Positions 40,608-48,840 of a DNA stretch of 59,367 nt are shown piece after piece. Both the position numbers and the translations under genes were made by a program. The stretch comes from Moraxellaceae bacterium UBA2031 (GTDB lineage Bacteria; Pseudomonadota; Gammaproteobacteria; Pseudomonadales; Moraxellaceae). Every line of letters starts with the position of its first letter. Positions within the stretch are counted from its first letter, which is position 1. The notes under the pieces were generated by a model. It had not been told where the DNA came from and did not search any database. It saw only the letters and a program-made list of their open reading frames with translations. The DNA lies in NCBI GenBank assembly GCA_002333145.1, contig DDBN01000069.1:1-59367 (forward strand), read 5' to 3'.

Positions 40608-42404
40608 TTAACTGGTGGCTTTTTCCAAGTCTTCAGCTTCTGCCGCCGCGGCAAGCGCATCGCTCTCAAACAGATTTTCCAGTTCCTCCATGGATTGACG
40701 AGTGGTCTCTATCAGAGACGCTTCATCCTGATAGATCGCGTGCTGGCGAATGATCAGCTCCTCATCATACTCACGGAAACGGGCCACGCCAGAAGCTGCT
40801 TTTTCAGGAGCGATACCAAGGCCGGTCAATAATTTTTCGGCAAGATCCAGGCTGGATAAGTAGGTCTCACGGTTGATGATTTTCACGCCGACATCCATAA
40901 GGCGATAGGCGTGTGCGCGGTCCCGTGCGCGCGCATAAATTTTGATGTGTGGAAAATAATAATTAACAGATTTGGCGGTGCGAAGAGAGTCTTCAATATT
41001 ATCCATCGCCAGCACAAATATCTTGGCTTTACTGGCTCCTGCGGCACGAAGCAATTCGATGTTGGCGGGGTTGCCGTAATAAACACGGTTGCCGAAGCGC
41101 CGAACAAAGTCCACTTGCCGTATGTCCGCTTCTAGTGCGGTAAACGGAATATGGTGCATGCGCAGTACGCGGGCGATGATCTGACCAAAGCGTCCGAAGC
41201 CAGCGATGATAACGGGTATATCCTCATCAGGGACCTCATCGAACTCGCGCTTTTCCTTCGGGCGGATCCACGGATCGATCACTTTCTCAAGCAGCATAAA
41301 GGCTAATGGAGTCAGGGCCATGGAGAGCGTAACGATTAGAATGAGCTGCTCGGCCAGCGCGGGGGGTAGTAGCTTGCCAGACGCCGCTGCAGTGAACAGT
41401 ACAAAGGCAAACTCACCGCCCTGAGATAACGCCACTCCCAAATTCACATTGCAGTAGAGTTCGGCACCACTGAGTCGGCCGATGAGCATCAAGAGAAGAA
41501 ATTTTAGCGTCATTAATAATAGGGCGAGACCGATCATGGTGAGCGGCTCACGCGCCAGCAAGCCAACATCTGCCGTCATGCCGACAGCAATAAAGAACAA
41601 TCCGAGTAATAGTCCCTTGAAGGGCTGGAGGCTGGCCTCAAGTTCATGGCGGAACTCGCTATCAGCCAGTAGCACGCCAGCTGCAAACGCGCCCATTGCC
41701 ATCGATACGCCGAGCAGCTCGGTCAGAATAGCGGAGCTAATAACAATAAAAAGTGCCGCAGCTGTAAACATTTCACGCGCGCCAGCACTAGCAATAAACC
41801 GGAAGGCTGGGCGTATCAGTGTTCGACTGGAGACTACAAACAGTGCAGCTACACCGAGAACTTTACCAAGGCTCATCCAGCCAATATCGGTGCTCTGTCC
41901 TGACAGTAGAGGAATAGCAGCGAGCAGTGGTATCACGGCAAGATCCTGAAAGAGCAAGATGGCAAAAGCCTTACGGCCATGCTGTGAAGTCAGCTGATTT
42001 TTATCGCTCAGTAGTTGCAGTACAAAAGCGGTTGATGACATTGCTAGACCAAAACCTACGAGAAAACTGATGGGCAGGCTGAAGCCGGTTAGCAGGCCTG
42101 CTCCCATGAAGATCAAGCCGGTTAGTAATACCTGAGATCCACCCAGCCCGAAGACTGAGTGCCGCAGAACCCACAGTCGTGATGGTTCTAGTTCCAAGCC
42201 AATAAGGAACAGCAGCATGACGACCCCGAACTCGGAAAATTCCAATACTTCGCGCGTGTCGCTGATGAGTCCCATGACATGCGGGCCGAGAAGAACGCCG
42301 GTAGCGAGATAGCCGATCACGGAGGCTAGGCCAATGCGCTTTAGCAGCGGCACCATGATTAGTGCGGTACCCAGAAACAGGATCGTGGTCTGCAGCAAGT
42401 GCAT
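40608..42404 (-). CDS. KefB/KefC-type monovalent cation:proton antiporter with RCK domain
   Basis: A 598-residue CPA2-family protein. The membrane part (about 1-390, 12-13 TM) contains the family motifs GLELEPSRLW and FQDLAVIPLLAAIPLL, followed by a cytoplasmic TrkA-N/RCK domain (IPVIIAGFGRFGQIIARVL, about 400-520) for nucleotide or glutathione-adduct sensing. Length matches KefB (601). KefB and KefC are glutathione-gated potassium efflux systems that protect against electrophiles. No KefG/KefF partner is nearby, so gating may differ. Confidence 0.88.
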   Translation of the reverse strand: MHLLQTTILFLGTALIMVPLLKRIGLASVIGYLATGVLLGPHVMGLISDTREVLEFSEFGVVMLLFLIGLELEPSRLWVLRHSVFGLGGSQVLLTGLIFMGAGLLTGFSLPISFLVGFGLAMSSTAFVLQLLSDKNQLTSQHGRKAFAILLFQDLAVIPLLAAIPLLSGQSTDIGWMSLGKVLGVAALFVVSSRTLIRPAFRFIASAGAREMFTAAALFIVISSAILTELLGVSMAMGAFAAGVLLADSEFRHELEASLQPFKGLLLGLFFIAVGMTADVGLLAREPLTMIGLALLLMTLKFLLLMLIGRLSGAELYCNVNLGVALSQGGEFAFVLFTAAASGKLLPPALAEQLILIVTLSMALTPLAFMLLEKVIDPWIRPKEKREFDEVPDEDIPVIIAGFGRFGQIIARVLRMHHIPFTALEADIRQVDFVRRFGNRVYYGNPANIELLRAAGASKAKIFVLAMDNIEDSLRTAKSVNYYFPHIKIYARARDRAHAYRLMDVGVKIINRETYLSSLDLAEKLLTGLGIAPEKAASGVARFREYDEELIIRQHAIYQDEASLIETTRQSMEELENLFESDALAAAAEAEDLEKATS

Positions 42405-42438
42405 AGGGTTTCTCTAGGAAGTACGCCGGGGTTGGCTG

Positions 42439-42467
42439 TTGCAACACCCGAACAAAGGATTGATAGT
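42439..42467 (+). promoter_or_regulatory. Candidate promoter of cysK
   Basis: TTGCAA (42439-42444), 17 bases, GATAGT (42462-42467); about 24 bases from the -1 region to the cysK ATG at 42497. It lies in the divergent gap with the KefB-type gene. Confidence 0.5.
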
Positions 42468-42496
42468 GTGGCCCTTGTAAGCTAGGGAGACCCAGT

Positions 42497-43471
42497 ATGG
42501 CCCGCCTTTATGATGATAATTCACTCTCGACCGGAAATACGCCTCTTGTTCGGCTTAATCGTGTGGCGGGCAGTAATGCCCGTGTTTACGCCAAAATAGA
42601 GGGACGTAATCCAGCCTATTCGGTCAAATGCCGTATCGGTGCTGCTATGGTGCAGGATGCCGAGGCGCGTGGTGTACTCAAGCCTGGCATGACTATTGTT
42701 GAGCCAACATCAGGAAATACCGGTATTGCTTTGGCCTTTGTAGCGGCTGCCCGAGGCTACCCTATCACGCTGACCATGCCAGCCTCCATGTCGCTGGAGC
42801 GCCGCAAAGTACTGAAAGCGCTGGGAGCCAGCTTGGTGCTGACCGATCCAGCCAAGGGTATGAAGGGCGCTATCGAGAAGGCATCTGAGATCGTGGTAAG
42901 CAATCCAACGCAATACTTCATGCCACAGCAATTCGAGAATCCAGCCAACCCAGCCATTCATGAACAAACTACCGGCCCAGAGATATGGAACGATACCGAT
43001 GGTGCTGTAGACATCTTTGTATCAGGGGTGGGGACAGGGGGCACGCTGACCGGCGTGTCGCGCTATATCAAGAAGACACAAGTTAAGGCCATCACTACCA
43101 TTGCTGTTGAGCCTGAAGCTTCTCCGCTGATTACACAGTCACTTAAAGGGGAGGTGTTGGTGCCAGCGCCACACAAAATTCAAGGACTTGGTGCCAACTT
43201 TGTGCCGAAAAATCTTGATCTGTCTCTTGTTGATGCTGTGGAGACGGTCAGCAATGACGATGCCATTGAATATGCTCGCCGTCTAATGCGGGAAGAGGGT
43301 ATTTTGGCGGGCATTTCCTGCGGTGCCGCAGTCTGCGCTGCGGCGCGTGTAGCGGCTCGCCCAGAAAATGCCGGTAAAATGATCGTGGTTATTCTGCCAG
43401 ATTCAGCGGAGCGTTATTTATCAACCGGTCTGTTTGACGGTATTTTCAGTGAGCAGGAGCTTGTGCAATGA
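42497..43471 (+). CDS. cysK: Cysteine synthase A (O-acetylserine sulfhydrylase)
   Basis: A 324-residue PLP enzyme converting O-acetylserine and sulfide to cysteine. NPAYSVKCRIGAAMVQDAE contains the PLP lysine (K44), PTSGNTGIALAFVAA is the substrate loop and GVGTGGTLTGVSRYIK the phosphate loop. GPEIWNDTDG and HKIQGLGANFVP are closer to CysK than to CysM. The last four bases overlap the next gene (ATGA). Confidence 0.94.
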   Translation: MARLYDDNSLSTGNTPLVRLNRVAGSNARVYAKIEGRNPAYSVKCRIGAAMVQDAEARGVLKPGMTIVEPTSGNTGIALAFVAAARGYPITLTMPASMSLERRKVLKALGASLVLTDPAKGMKGAIEKASEIVVSNPTQYFMPQQFENPANPAIHEQTTGPEIWNDTDGAVDIFVSGVGTGGTLTGVSRYIKKTQVKAITTIAVEPEASPLITQSLKGEVLVPAPHKIQGLGANFVPKNLDLSLVDAVETVSNDDAIEYARRLMREEGILAGISCGAAVCAAARVAARPENAGKMIVVILPDSAERYLSTGLFDGIFSEQELVQ

Positions 43472-43848
43472 CGATTGCGTATTGGTGCGTATTGGCAGCC
43501 ATTCTGCTGCCTTATATCTGGACGGGGGTAGCCAAGTTTACCTCTGGCTTTCATCCCCGCGACAATCACAATCCGCGGGAGTATCTGGAGAAGCTGGATG
43601 GTTCTGCGAAGCGGGCTAACTGGGCCCAGCTGAATACGTTTGAATCCATTCCCGGATTTATGGCTGCAGTGATCATCGCGCATCTGGCCGGTGCGCCCCA
43701 GGCAACAGTCGATGCCATAGCCGTAACCTACATCGCGCTGCGCTTGGTGTATGGGGTGCTCTATATCATGGATAAGGCAGCACTCCGCTCGCTGGTCTGG
43801 GCGGGTGGTGTCGCCTGTATCGTGGCCCTGTTTGTCGTCTCAGCCTGA
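43468..43848 (+). CDS. MAPEG family membrane protein
   Basis: A 126-residue protein with four TM helices. The segments GFHPRDNHNPREYLEKLDG and ANWAQLNTFESIPGFMAAVIIA match the MAPEG family (membrane-associated proteins in eicosanoid and glutathione metabolism). The bacterial members are mostly uncharacterised. It is translationally coupled to cysK, which gives a loose link to sulfur and thiol metabolism. Confidence 0.88.
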   Translation: MTIAYWCVLAAILLPYIWTGVAKFTSGFHPRDNHNPREYLEKLDGSAKRANWAQLNTFESIPGFMAAVIIAHLAGAPQATVDAIAVTYIALRLVYGVLYIMDKAALRSLVWAGGVACIVALFVVSA

Positions 43849-43872
43849 GATGGTACTGGGCAACGTCTGACA

Positions 43873-43890
43873 GGGCGCTATAATGCGCCC
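43873..43890 (+). promoter_or_regulatory. -10 box of ppa inside a palindrome
   Basis: TATAAT (43879-43884) is flanked exactly by GGGCGC and GCGCCC, about 40 bases before the ppa start codon. The -35 region is weak (CTGGGC at the expected place). The GC-rich discriminator after the -10 box is typical of growth-rate-controlled promoters. Confidence 0.5.
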
Positions 43891-43923
43891 CGTCTTTTCC
43901 CTCTTTCTCTCCGAGAGCCTGCC

Positions 43924-44448
43924 ATGAGCTACAAGAATGTCCCGATCGGCAAGGATGTGCCGAACGATATCTACGTGATCATCGAGATTCCGGCCAATGC
44001 CGCCCCTATCAAGTATGAAATTGACAAGGACTCTGACGCCCTGTTCGTGGATCGCTTCATCGGCACCGGTATGTCTTATCCGGTTAACTATGGCTATATC
44101 CCGCACACGCTGTCGGAAGATGGTGATCCTCTGGATGTGCTGGTGGTGACGCCATTTCCTGTTCAGCCAGGCTGCGTCATTCGCGCTCGCGTGGTTGGTA
44201 AGCTGAATATGGAAGATGAGGCAGGTATTGATACTAAGCTGATTGCGGTACCGCATGACAAGCTGACCCCGCTCTATAAGAATGTGAAGGAATACACGGA
44301 TCTGCCTGAGTTACTGTTGGCTCAGATCAAGCACTTCTTTGAGCAATATAAGGCGCTTGAGCCGGGCAAGTGGGTCAAGCTCACGGGCTGGGAAGGTGCT
44401 GATGCCGCCAAGGCGGACATCCTTAAGGCGATTGAAGCGGCCAAGTAA
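43924..44448 (+). CDS. ppa: Inorganic pyrophosphatase (family I)
   Basis: A 174-residue enzyme hydrolysing pyrophosphate. IEIPANAAPIKYEIDKDSDALFVDR and the signature DGDPLDVLVV with the metal-binding aspartates are intact; NYGYIPHTLSEDGDP is unmistakable. Length is that of E. coli Ppa (176). Own promoter and terminator. Confidence 0.97.
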   Translation: MSYKNVPIGKDVPNDIYVIIEIPANAAPIKYEIDKDSDALFVDRFIGTGMSYPVNYGYIPHTLSEDGDPLDVLVVTPFPVQPGCVIRARVVGKLNMEDEAGIDTKLIAVPHDKLTPLYKNVKEYTDLPELLLAQIKHFFEQYKALEPGKWVKLTGWEGADAAKADILKAIEAAK

Positions 44449-44467
44449 GTAAGGCTGTTTAGAGTCG

Positions 44468-44502
44468 AAGAAGGGGCCCGCTGACGCGGGCTTCTTGCTT
44501 TT
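44468..44502 (+). terminator. Rho-independent terminator after ppa
   Basis: GCCCGC (44476-44481), loop TGAC, GCGGGC (44486-44491), with an outer GAAG/CTTC pairing and an interrupted T tail (TTCTTGCTTTT). Confidence 0.75.
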
Positions 44503-44561
44503 AGGCCGCTCGCAGTACAGCCGCATTTTGTCGGACACTATCTGTTTTTTCCAATTCTTGT

Positions 44562-44610
44562 TTGATTGTCGGACGATCAATGCGTTTCGGTATGCCTCGA
44601 AACTTATAAT
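44562..44610 (+). promoter_or_regulatory. Phasin promoter with palindromic operator
   Basis: A 19-base near-palindrome TTGATTGTCGGACGATCAA (44562-44580; 16 of 18 arm positions symmetric) ends just before the -35 position of a promoter whose -10 is a perfect TATAAT (44605-44610). The core TGTCGGAC also occurs as a direct repeat at 44529-44536, 38 bases upstream. The layout fits binding of a dimeric regulator such as a TetR-family PhaD or PhaR type protein. The identity of the regulator is not shown. Confidence 0.55.
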
Positions 44611-44677
44611 TCATCTCGTCGGTCCGGCCTCCTTTTTACGGACTAAAGAATGGCTTTTAAATTTTCAGGAGATAGTC

Positions 44678-45055
44678 ATGGGTGAGTTGAAGCAGGTTTC
44701 CGAGCAGCAGCAGAGTTTGGTCGAGCGTGTTAAGAGCCTCGGCGAGCAGGTTTATTTGGCTAACCTTGGCTTGGTAGCCAAGGCTGAAGAAGAAGGCAAG
44801 AAGCAGTACGACCGTTTGTTGGCTGTTGGTACCGAGTCGCGCGCCGAGAAGGCTGCCGACACCCCTACCCCGATGCTGCTGGTAGCTGGTCTGGTCCAGG
44901 TTCTGATTACTGAAGTTGATAAGCTGACGGCCGATAATCTCAAGCAACAAGCTGAGACAGTTAAGCAGAGGCTATCCACCCTCAAGGTTGTGGAAGAAGG
45001 CCAGAAGCTGTTTGACGAGCTGGTTGCCGCCGGCGAGAAGCGCAAAGCCGCTTAA
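44678..45055 (+). CDS. Phasin family protein
   Basis: A 125-residue, almost entirely alpha-helical protein (MGELKQVSEQQQSLVERVKSL) with the YLANLGLVAKAEEEGKKQYDRLLAVG segment typical of PhaI/PhaF-type phasins, which coat polyhydroxyalkanoate granules. The basic DNA-binding tail of PhaF is absent, so it is closer to PhaI. CAGGAGA precedes the ATG at 44678. No pha synthase or depolymerase gene is in the window. Confidence 0.87.
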   Translation: MGELKQVSEQQQSLVERVKSLGEQVYLANLGLVAKAEEEGKKQYDRLLAVGTESRAEKAADTPTPMLLVAGLVQVLITEVDKLTADNLKQQAETVKQRLSTLKVVEEGQKLFDELVAAGEKRKAA

Positions 45056-45121
45056 GTCGATGCACAGGGCGGTCGGCCCTGCTGAGCCGATCAAGATTTT
45101 GTGGTTGAGGTAACCCTCTTT

Positions 45122-45154
45122 GGGATGGCATTCTTTTCGCCATCCCTTTTTTTT
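45122..45154 (+). terminator. Rho-independent terminator after the phasin gene
   Basis: GGGATGGC (45122-45129) pairs perfectly with GCCATCCC (45139-45146) around a 9-base loop, followed by eight T. Confidence 0.93.
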
Positions 45155-45506
45155 GCCTGTGATTTAGCCGCTCCCTGAGGGGTGGTCGCTGCTAGGTGTT
45201 GATGCGCAGTATTAAGGGGAGGGCTTCTCTGAGTTGGTTTTTCGTTGTTCATGAGGCCGCTAATATCGAGAGGCTATGACGAGGGATGGGGCCATGAGAC
45301 GACAGACGGCAGTACGCATGCTCCCAAAAGACACGTAATGTGGCCTAATGGAGTGCTTTATTTACAGCCCGTTGCGGTTAGAATAAGGCTGCTACATCCT
45401 GTGTGCCCGTGATGGGGACAATAAAGCGGTGGCTCCGGTACGCTGGTGGGTCGCCCGATAAGAATCAATACCAGTAACGATCACAATAATAAAACAGGGA
45501 GTGATC
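45155..45506. other. Intergenic region before the AdeT-like cluster
   Basis: 352 bases without a credible gene. A TAGAAT at 45379-45384 could be a -10 box but has no good -35 partner. A 20-codon frame at 45276-45338 has no ribosome binding site or other support. The last bases carry CAGGGAG, the ribosome binding site of the first AdeT-like gene. I see no tRNA, repeat array or clear small RNA. Confidence 0.5.
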
Positions 45507-46520
45507 ATGAAGCGTCTTCTCGACCGTCACCGCTTGGTGCGGGCGCTTGCCTGCGTGGCTTGGCTATTGCCCGCGGCAGCAAGTGCTCAGGTACTTTGCG
45601 TTTGGGATCCGATGGGAGCCCAAGGCGATGGCTACAACACCATGAAAGACTATGTGATTTCAGCTAGAGGCTGGGGTCCTGGAGTCAATATTACGCTTAA
45701 GCCGTATACGGATGAGCGAGTGGCCACAGAAGACTTTAAGGCGGGGCAGTGTGATGGTGCTTTGATCACCGGCCTGCGTGCTCGTCAGTTTAATCAGTTT
45801 GTCGGCTCTATTGATTCCGTAGGTTCCATTCCCAGCTACACGCACATGCGTGATGTGGTTGATCTGCTCGCGAATCCTAAGCTTTCCTCTCTTATGATTA
45901 ATGGCAATTACGAGATTGCTGGTGCAGTGCCGATTGGGGCCGGGTATTTTTTTGTTAATGACCGCAGCATCAATACGTTAGCCAAGGCAGCAGGCAAGAA
46001 AATAGCAGTTTTTGACTGGGATAAGTCTCAGGCAGAAATGGTAAAGATGGTTGGCGCTCAACCCGTGTCAGCTGATATCACGACGTTCGGTGGTAAGTTT
46101 AATAACAATCAGGTCGACATCATTGTTGCGCCGATCTTTGCCTACAAGCCCATGGAGCTCTACAAGGGGCTGGGCACTAAAGGTGGTATTGCACGCTTTC
46201 CGGTCATTCAGATTACTTTTCAGTTGGTGCTCAACAAAGACAAGTTCCCAGCCGGCTTCGGTCAAAAAAGCCGTCAGTACATTGCGGCTCAGGTACCACG
46301 TTTCTTTGGTTTGATCCGCAACACCGAACGTGAAGTAGATTCCAAGTATTGGATGCATGTGCCGCTGGCTGATCGTGGCGGGTATGAAAAAATCATGCGC
46401 GAACTGCGCATTCACCTGACCAAGTCAGGCTTTTATGATCCGCGTATGATGACGTTACTCAAGCGAGTGCGCTGCAAGCGTGAACCTGATGCGGCCGAGT
46501 GCGCACTCAAGGACGAGTAA
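45507..46520 (+). CDS. AdeT-like periplasmic solute-binding protein, copy 1
   Basis: A 337-residue protein with a signal peptide (about 1-28, ending AAASAQ) and a fold that looks like an extracytoplasmic solute-binding protein. It resembles the AdeT1/AdeT2 family of Acinetobacter (once named as an RND pump component, although no TM or channel region is present). Family landmarks are CVWDPMGAQGDGYN, YTDERVATEDFKAGQCDG, AAGKKIAVFDWDKSQAEM and FNNNQVDIIVAP. The conserved cysteines are at the mature N-terminus, in GQCDG and a pair in the C-terminal CKREPDAAEC. ATG at 45507 has a GGGAG ribosome binding site. First of three tandem paralogues. Confidence 0.85.
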   Translation: MKRLLDRHRLVRALACVAWLLPAAASAQVLCVWDPMGAQGDGYNTMKDYVISARGWGPGVNITLKPYTDERVATEDFKAGQCDGALITGLRARQFNQFVGSIDSVGSIPSYTHMRDVVDLLANPKLSSLMINGNYEIAGAVPIGAGYFFVNDRSINTLAKAAGKKIAVFDWDKSQAEMVKMVGAQPVSADITTFGGKFNNNQVDIIVAPIFAYKPMELYKGLGTKGGIARFPVIQITFQLVLNKDKFPAGFGQKSRQYIAAQVPRFFGLIRNTEREVDSKYWMHVPLADRGGYEKIMRELRIHLTKSGFYDPRMMTLLKRVRCKREPDAAECALKDE

Positions 46521-46536
46521 TTCAGGTGGGTTCAGG

Positions 46537-46577
46537 GTCGGCCCCCGCCGTGTAGGTGGTGGGCTGGTTTTTTTTGT
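46537..46577 (+). terminator. Possible terminator after AdeT-like copy 1
   Basis: An imperfect GC-rich hairpin (CGGCCCCCGCC with GGTGGTGGGCTGG) followed by eight T. It could attenuate transcription into copies 2 and 3. Confidence 0.5.
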
Positions 46578-46622
46578 GTCCTTGATCTTGTATGAAGCAG
46601 TAAGTCTTTTGAGGAGTGTTGC

Positions 46623-47633
46623 ATGTCATTTTCTTTTCTTCGCGTGAGTCTATCTGGGCTTGGGCTTGCGGCGTTGCTCGGTACGTCTGCGGCAATGGCG
46701 GCTGTACAAAAAATCTGTGTTTATGACCCGGTTGGTTCGCAGGGTGAAGCTTTCAATATGATGAAGGACTTCAAGCTTACGGCAGCTAAGTGGGGAGCAG
46801 ATCTGGAGCTCAAAGCCTATACCGATGAGCGTGTGGCGGCCGAAGACTTCAAGGCAGGGCAGTGTGATGGCGCCATCATTACCGGGCTGCGTGGCCGTCA
46901 GTTTAATCAGTTTACGGGCAGCATTGATTCGGTAGGTGCTATTCCTACCTATGCACACATGCGCACGGTCATTCAGTTGTTGAGCTCGCCTAAGTCAGCC
47001 AGCTTGATGGTGAGCGGCCCCTATGAAGTCGCAGGAATTGTGCCGCTGGGGGCGGCGTATGTATTTGTGAATGATCGCAAGATCGATTCCATCGAGAAGG
47101 CCGCTGGAAAAAAAATTGCCGTACTGGAGTGGGATAAGTCGCAAGCACGGATGGTGCAGCAACTTGGTGCTCAGCCAGTGGCATCGGATATCACTAATTT
47201 TGCGGGCAAGTTTAACAATGGCCAGGTCGATATCGTTGTCGCACCCGCTGTTGCGTTCAAGCCGCTTGAACTCTACAAAGGGCTGGGAGACAAGGGTGCT
47301 GTTTATCGCTTTCCGTTGGTGCAAATTACCGCCAACCTGATGATCCGCCACAATAAATTTCCAGCAGGCTTTGGCCAGAAGTGTCGCGAGTATATTGCGA
47401 CACAGCTAGACCGTGCTTTTGACATGATCAAAAAGGCGGAGGCAGATATTGAGCCAAAGTACTGGCTGAGTATTACTGAAGCAGACAAGGCGAATTACAC
47501 CAAGATCATGCGCGAATCACGCTTGCAGCTCACTCAAGAGGGCGTGTACGACAAGCGCACCATGGCGTTGCTAAAGCGTGTGCGTTGCAAGCATGATCCG
47601 GCTGCCGCCGAGTGTGCCCTGAAAGACGAATAG
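46623..47633 (+). CDS. AdeT-like periplasmic solute-binding protein, copy 2
   Basis: A 336-residue paralogue of copy 1 with signal peptide (about 1-26, ending AAMAA) and the same landmarks: CVYDPVGSQGEAFN, YTDERVAAEDFKAGQCDGAI, AAGKKIAVLEWDKSQARM, FNNGQVDIVVAP. The four shared cysteines are present, plus a fifth in FGQKCREYI where copy 1 has serine. The C-terminus CKHDPAAAECALKDE nearly equals that of copy 1. It has its own ribosome binding site (TTTTGAGGAG) after the possible terminator. Ligand unknown. Confidence 0.85.
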   Translation: MSFSFLRVSLSGLGLAALLGTSAAMAAVQKICVYDPVGSQGEAFNMMKDFKLTAAKWGADLELKAYTDERVAAEDFKAGQCDGAIITGLRGRQFNQFTGSIDSVGAIPTYAHMRTVIQLLSSPKSASLMVSGPYEVAGIVPLGAAYVFVNDRKIDSIEKAAGKKIAVLEWDKSQARMVQQLGAQPVASDITNFAGKFNNGQVDIVVAPAVAFKPLELYKGLGDKGAVYRFPLVQITANLMIRHNKFPAGFGQKCREYIATQLDRAFDMIKKAEADIEPKYWLSITEADKANYTKIMRESRLQLTQEGVYDKRTMALLKRVRCKHDPAAAECALKDE

Positions 47634-47680
47634 GAATTATCAGGGCTAGGATGCCGGCAGAAATCAATGAGGTAGTAATA

Positions 47681-48679
47681 GTGAAGTATGTACGTCTTGT
47701 TCTGCTTGCCACACTGTCCTTGCTGGCCCTAGGAGCCGCCCCGGCGCGCGCCCAAATCGCTTGCGTCTTTGACATTATGGGTGCGCAAGGTGATGTGTAT
47801 GCACTGGCGCGTGACTATGCTCTGCAGGCCAGGCGCATGGGCATTGTTCTGAAGCTGCGCGGCTATACGGATGAGCGTGTGGCGCTGGAGGACTTCAAAG
47901 CAGGGCAGTGCGATGCGGTCATGATGACTAATCTGCGCGGCCGCCAGCTCAATAAATTTGTCGGTACCCTGGATTCACTCGGATCAGTGCCTAGCTATGA
48001 AATGCTGCGTTCGGTTATTGGTTTGTTGATGAGCCCAAAATCGGCGGCTCGTATGGTGAGTGGTCCCTATGAAGTGGTTGCCATCATTCCACTGGGGGCT
48101 GTTTATCCGATCGTGAATGATCGCAGCATAAATACGTTGGCCAAGGCTGCTGGTAAGCGCATTGCCGCATTTGATTGGGATCAGACTCAATCATCGCTGA
48201 TCAAGCAAATTGGCGCTCGTCCGGTATCGGCAGACATCACAAATTTTGCGGGTAAGTTCAATAATGGTCAGGTCGACATTATTGCCGCTCCTGCGATGGC
48301 AGTGAGGCCACTGGAACTGCAAAAGGGTATTGGTACTAAGGGTGCAATCGTCAATATGCCCTTTATGAATATCACGGGCATCATGGTTATTCGTAAGGAC
48401 AGTTTCAATCCCGGGGATGGCCAGTTGCTGCGCAGCTTCACCTCAAAGATCCAGGATGGGGCGTTTGATTTGGTCAGGCGCAGTGAAGCGGATATTCCGC
48501 CACAGTTCTGGCTAGAGGTGCCTAGCTACGAAATTGATGGCTATAAAGGCATCATGCGTGAAGCGCGTATTCGATTGGCCAAGCAAGGGCATTATGATGC
48601 CACTATGCTGCGCTTCCTTAAGCGTGTGCGCTGCCGCTATACCCCTGAAGAGGCGGAGTGCTCGCTTGATGATGAGTGA
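47681..48679 (+). CDS. AdeT-like periplasmic solute-binding protein, copy 3
   Basis: A 332-residue paralogue, the most divergent of the three. GTG start at 47681 with GAGGT 7 bases upstream, signal peptide ending APARAQ, then CVFDIMGAQGDVYA, YTDERVALEDFKAGQCDAVM, AAGKRIAAFDWDQTQSSL and FNNGQVDIIAAP. It keeps the four cysteines, including the C-terminal CRYTPEEAEC. The frame is open 23 codons further upstream and would overlap copy 2, but the GTG fits the signal peptide. Only 47 bases from copy 2, so co-transcribed with it. Confidence 0.84.
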   Translation: MKYVRLVLLATLSLLALGAAPARAQIACVFDIMGAQGDVYALARDYALQARRMGIVLKLRGYTDERVALEDFKAGQCDAVMMTNLRGRQLNKFVGTLDSLGSVPSYEMLRSVIGLLMSPKSAARMVSGPYEVVAIIPLGAVYPIVNDRSINTLAKAAGKRIAAFDWDQTQSSLIKQIGARPVSADITNFAGKFNNGQVDIIAAPAMAVRPLELQKGIGTKGAIVNMPFMNITGIMVIRKDSFNPGDGQLLRSFTSKIQDGAFDLVRRSEADIPPQFWLEVPSYEIDGYKGIMREARIRLAKQGHYDATMLRFLKRVRCRYTPEEAECSLDDE

Positions 48680-48712
48680 GTAGGCTTGCTTGATCAGGCT
48701 GCACACCTAGAG

Positions 48713-48738
48713 AGGCCCGGAGATACCGGGCTTTTTTA
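48713..48738 (+). terminator. Rho-independent terminator of the AdeT-like cluster
   Basis: GCCCGG (48715-48720), loop AGATA, CCGGGC (48726-48731), then six T. Confidence 0.92.
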
Positions 48739-48791
48739 TGTCTCAAATATGGCAGGCAGAACTAGATGATCGGTCGCTAGAGGGTAAACTT

Positions 48792-48805
48792 TTGATCTCC
48801 GTCAA
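48792..48805 (+). promoter_or_regulatory. FNR/Anr box upstream of hemN
   Basis: TTGAT-CTCC-GTCAA matches the FNR/Anr consensus TTGAT-N4-ATCAA at 9 of 10 defined positions. If it acts at the usual -41.5, transcription would start at about 48840, directly at the hemN start codon. Control of hemN by Anr/FNR is known in Pseudomonas, so the site makes sense. Confidence 0.7.
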
Positions 48806-48840
48806 TTGTAGTTGCACGGAGATGACCTTAGTCTTTCGCC

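Noticed and set aside
45276..45338. Twenty-codon frame in the gap before the AdeT-like cluster
   Set aside because: No ribosome binding site, no hydrophobic or conserved feature, and the length is expected by chance.
45507..48679. AdeT-like genes as an RND efflux system
   Set aside because: The proteins have a signal peptide and a soluble two-lobe pattern, no membrane-fusion, TM or outer-membrane channel features, and no RND pump gene adjacent.
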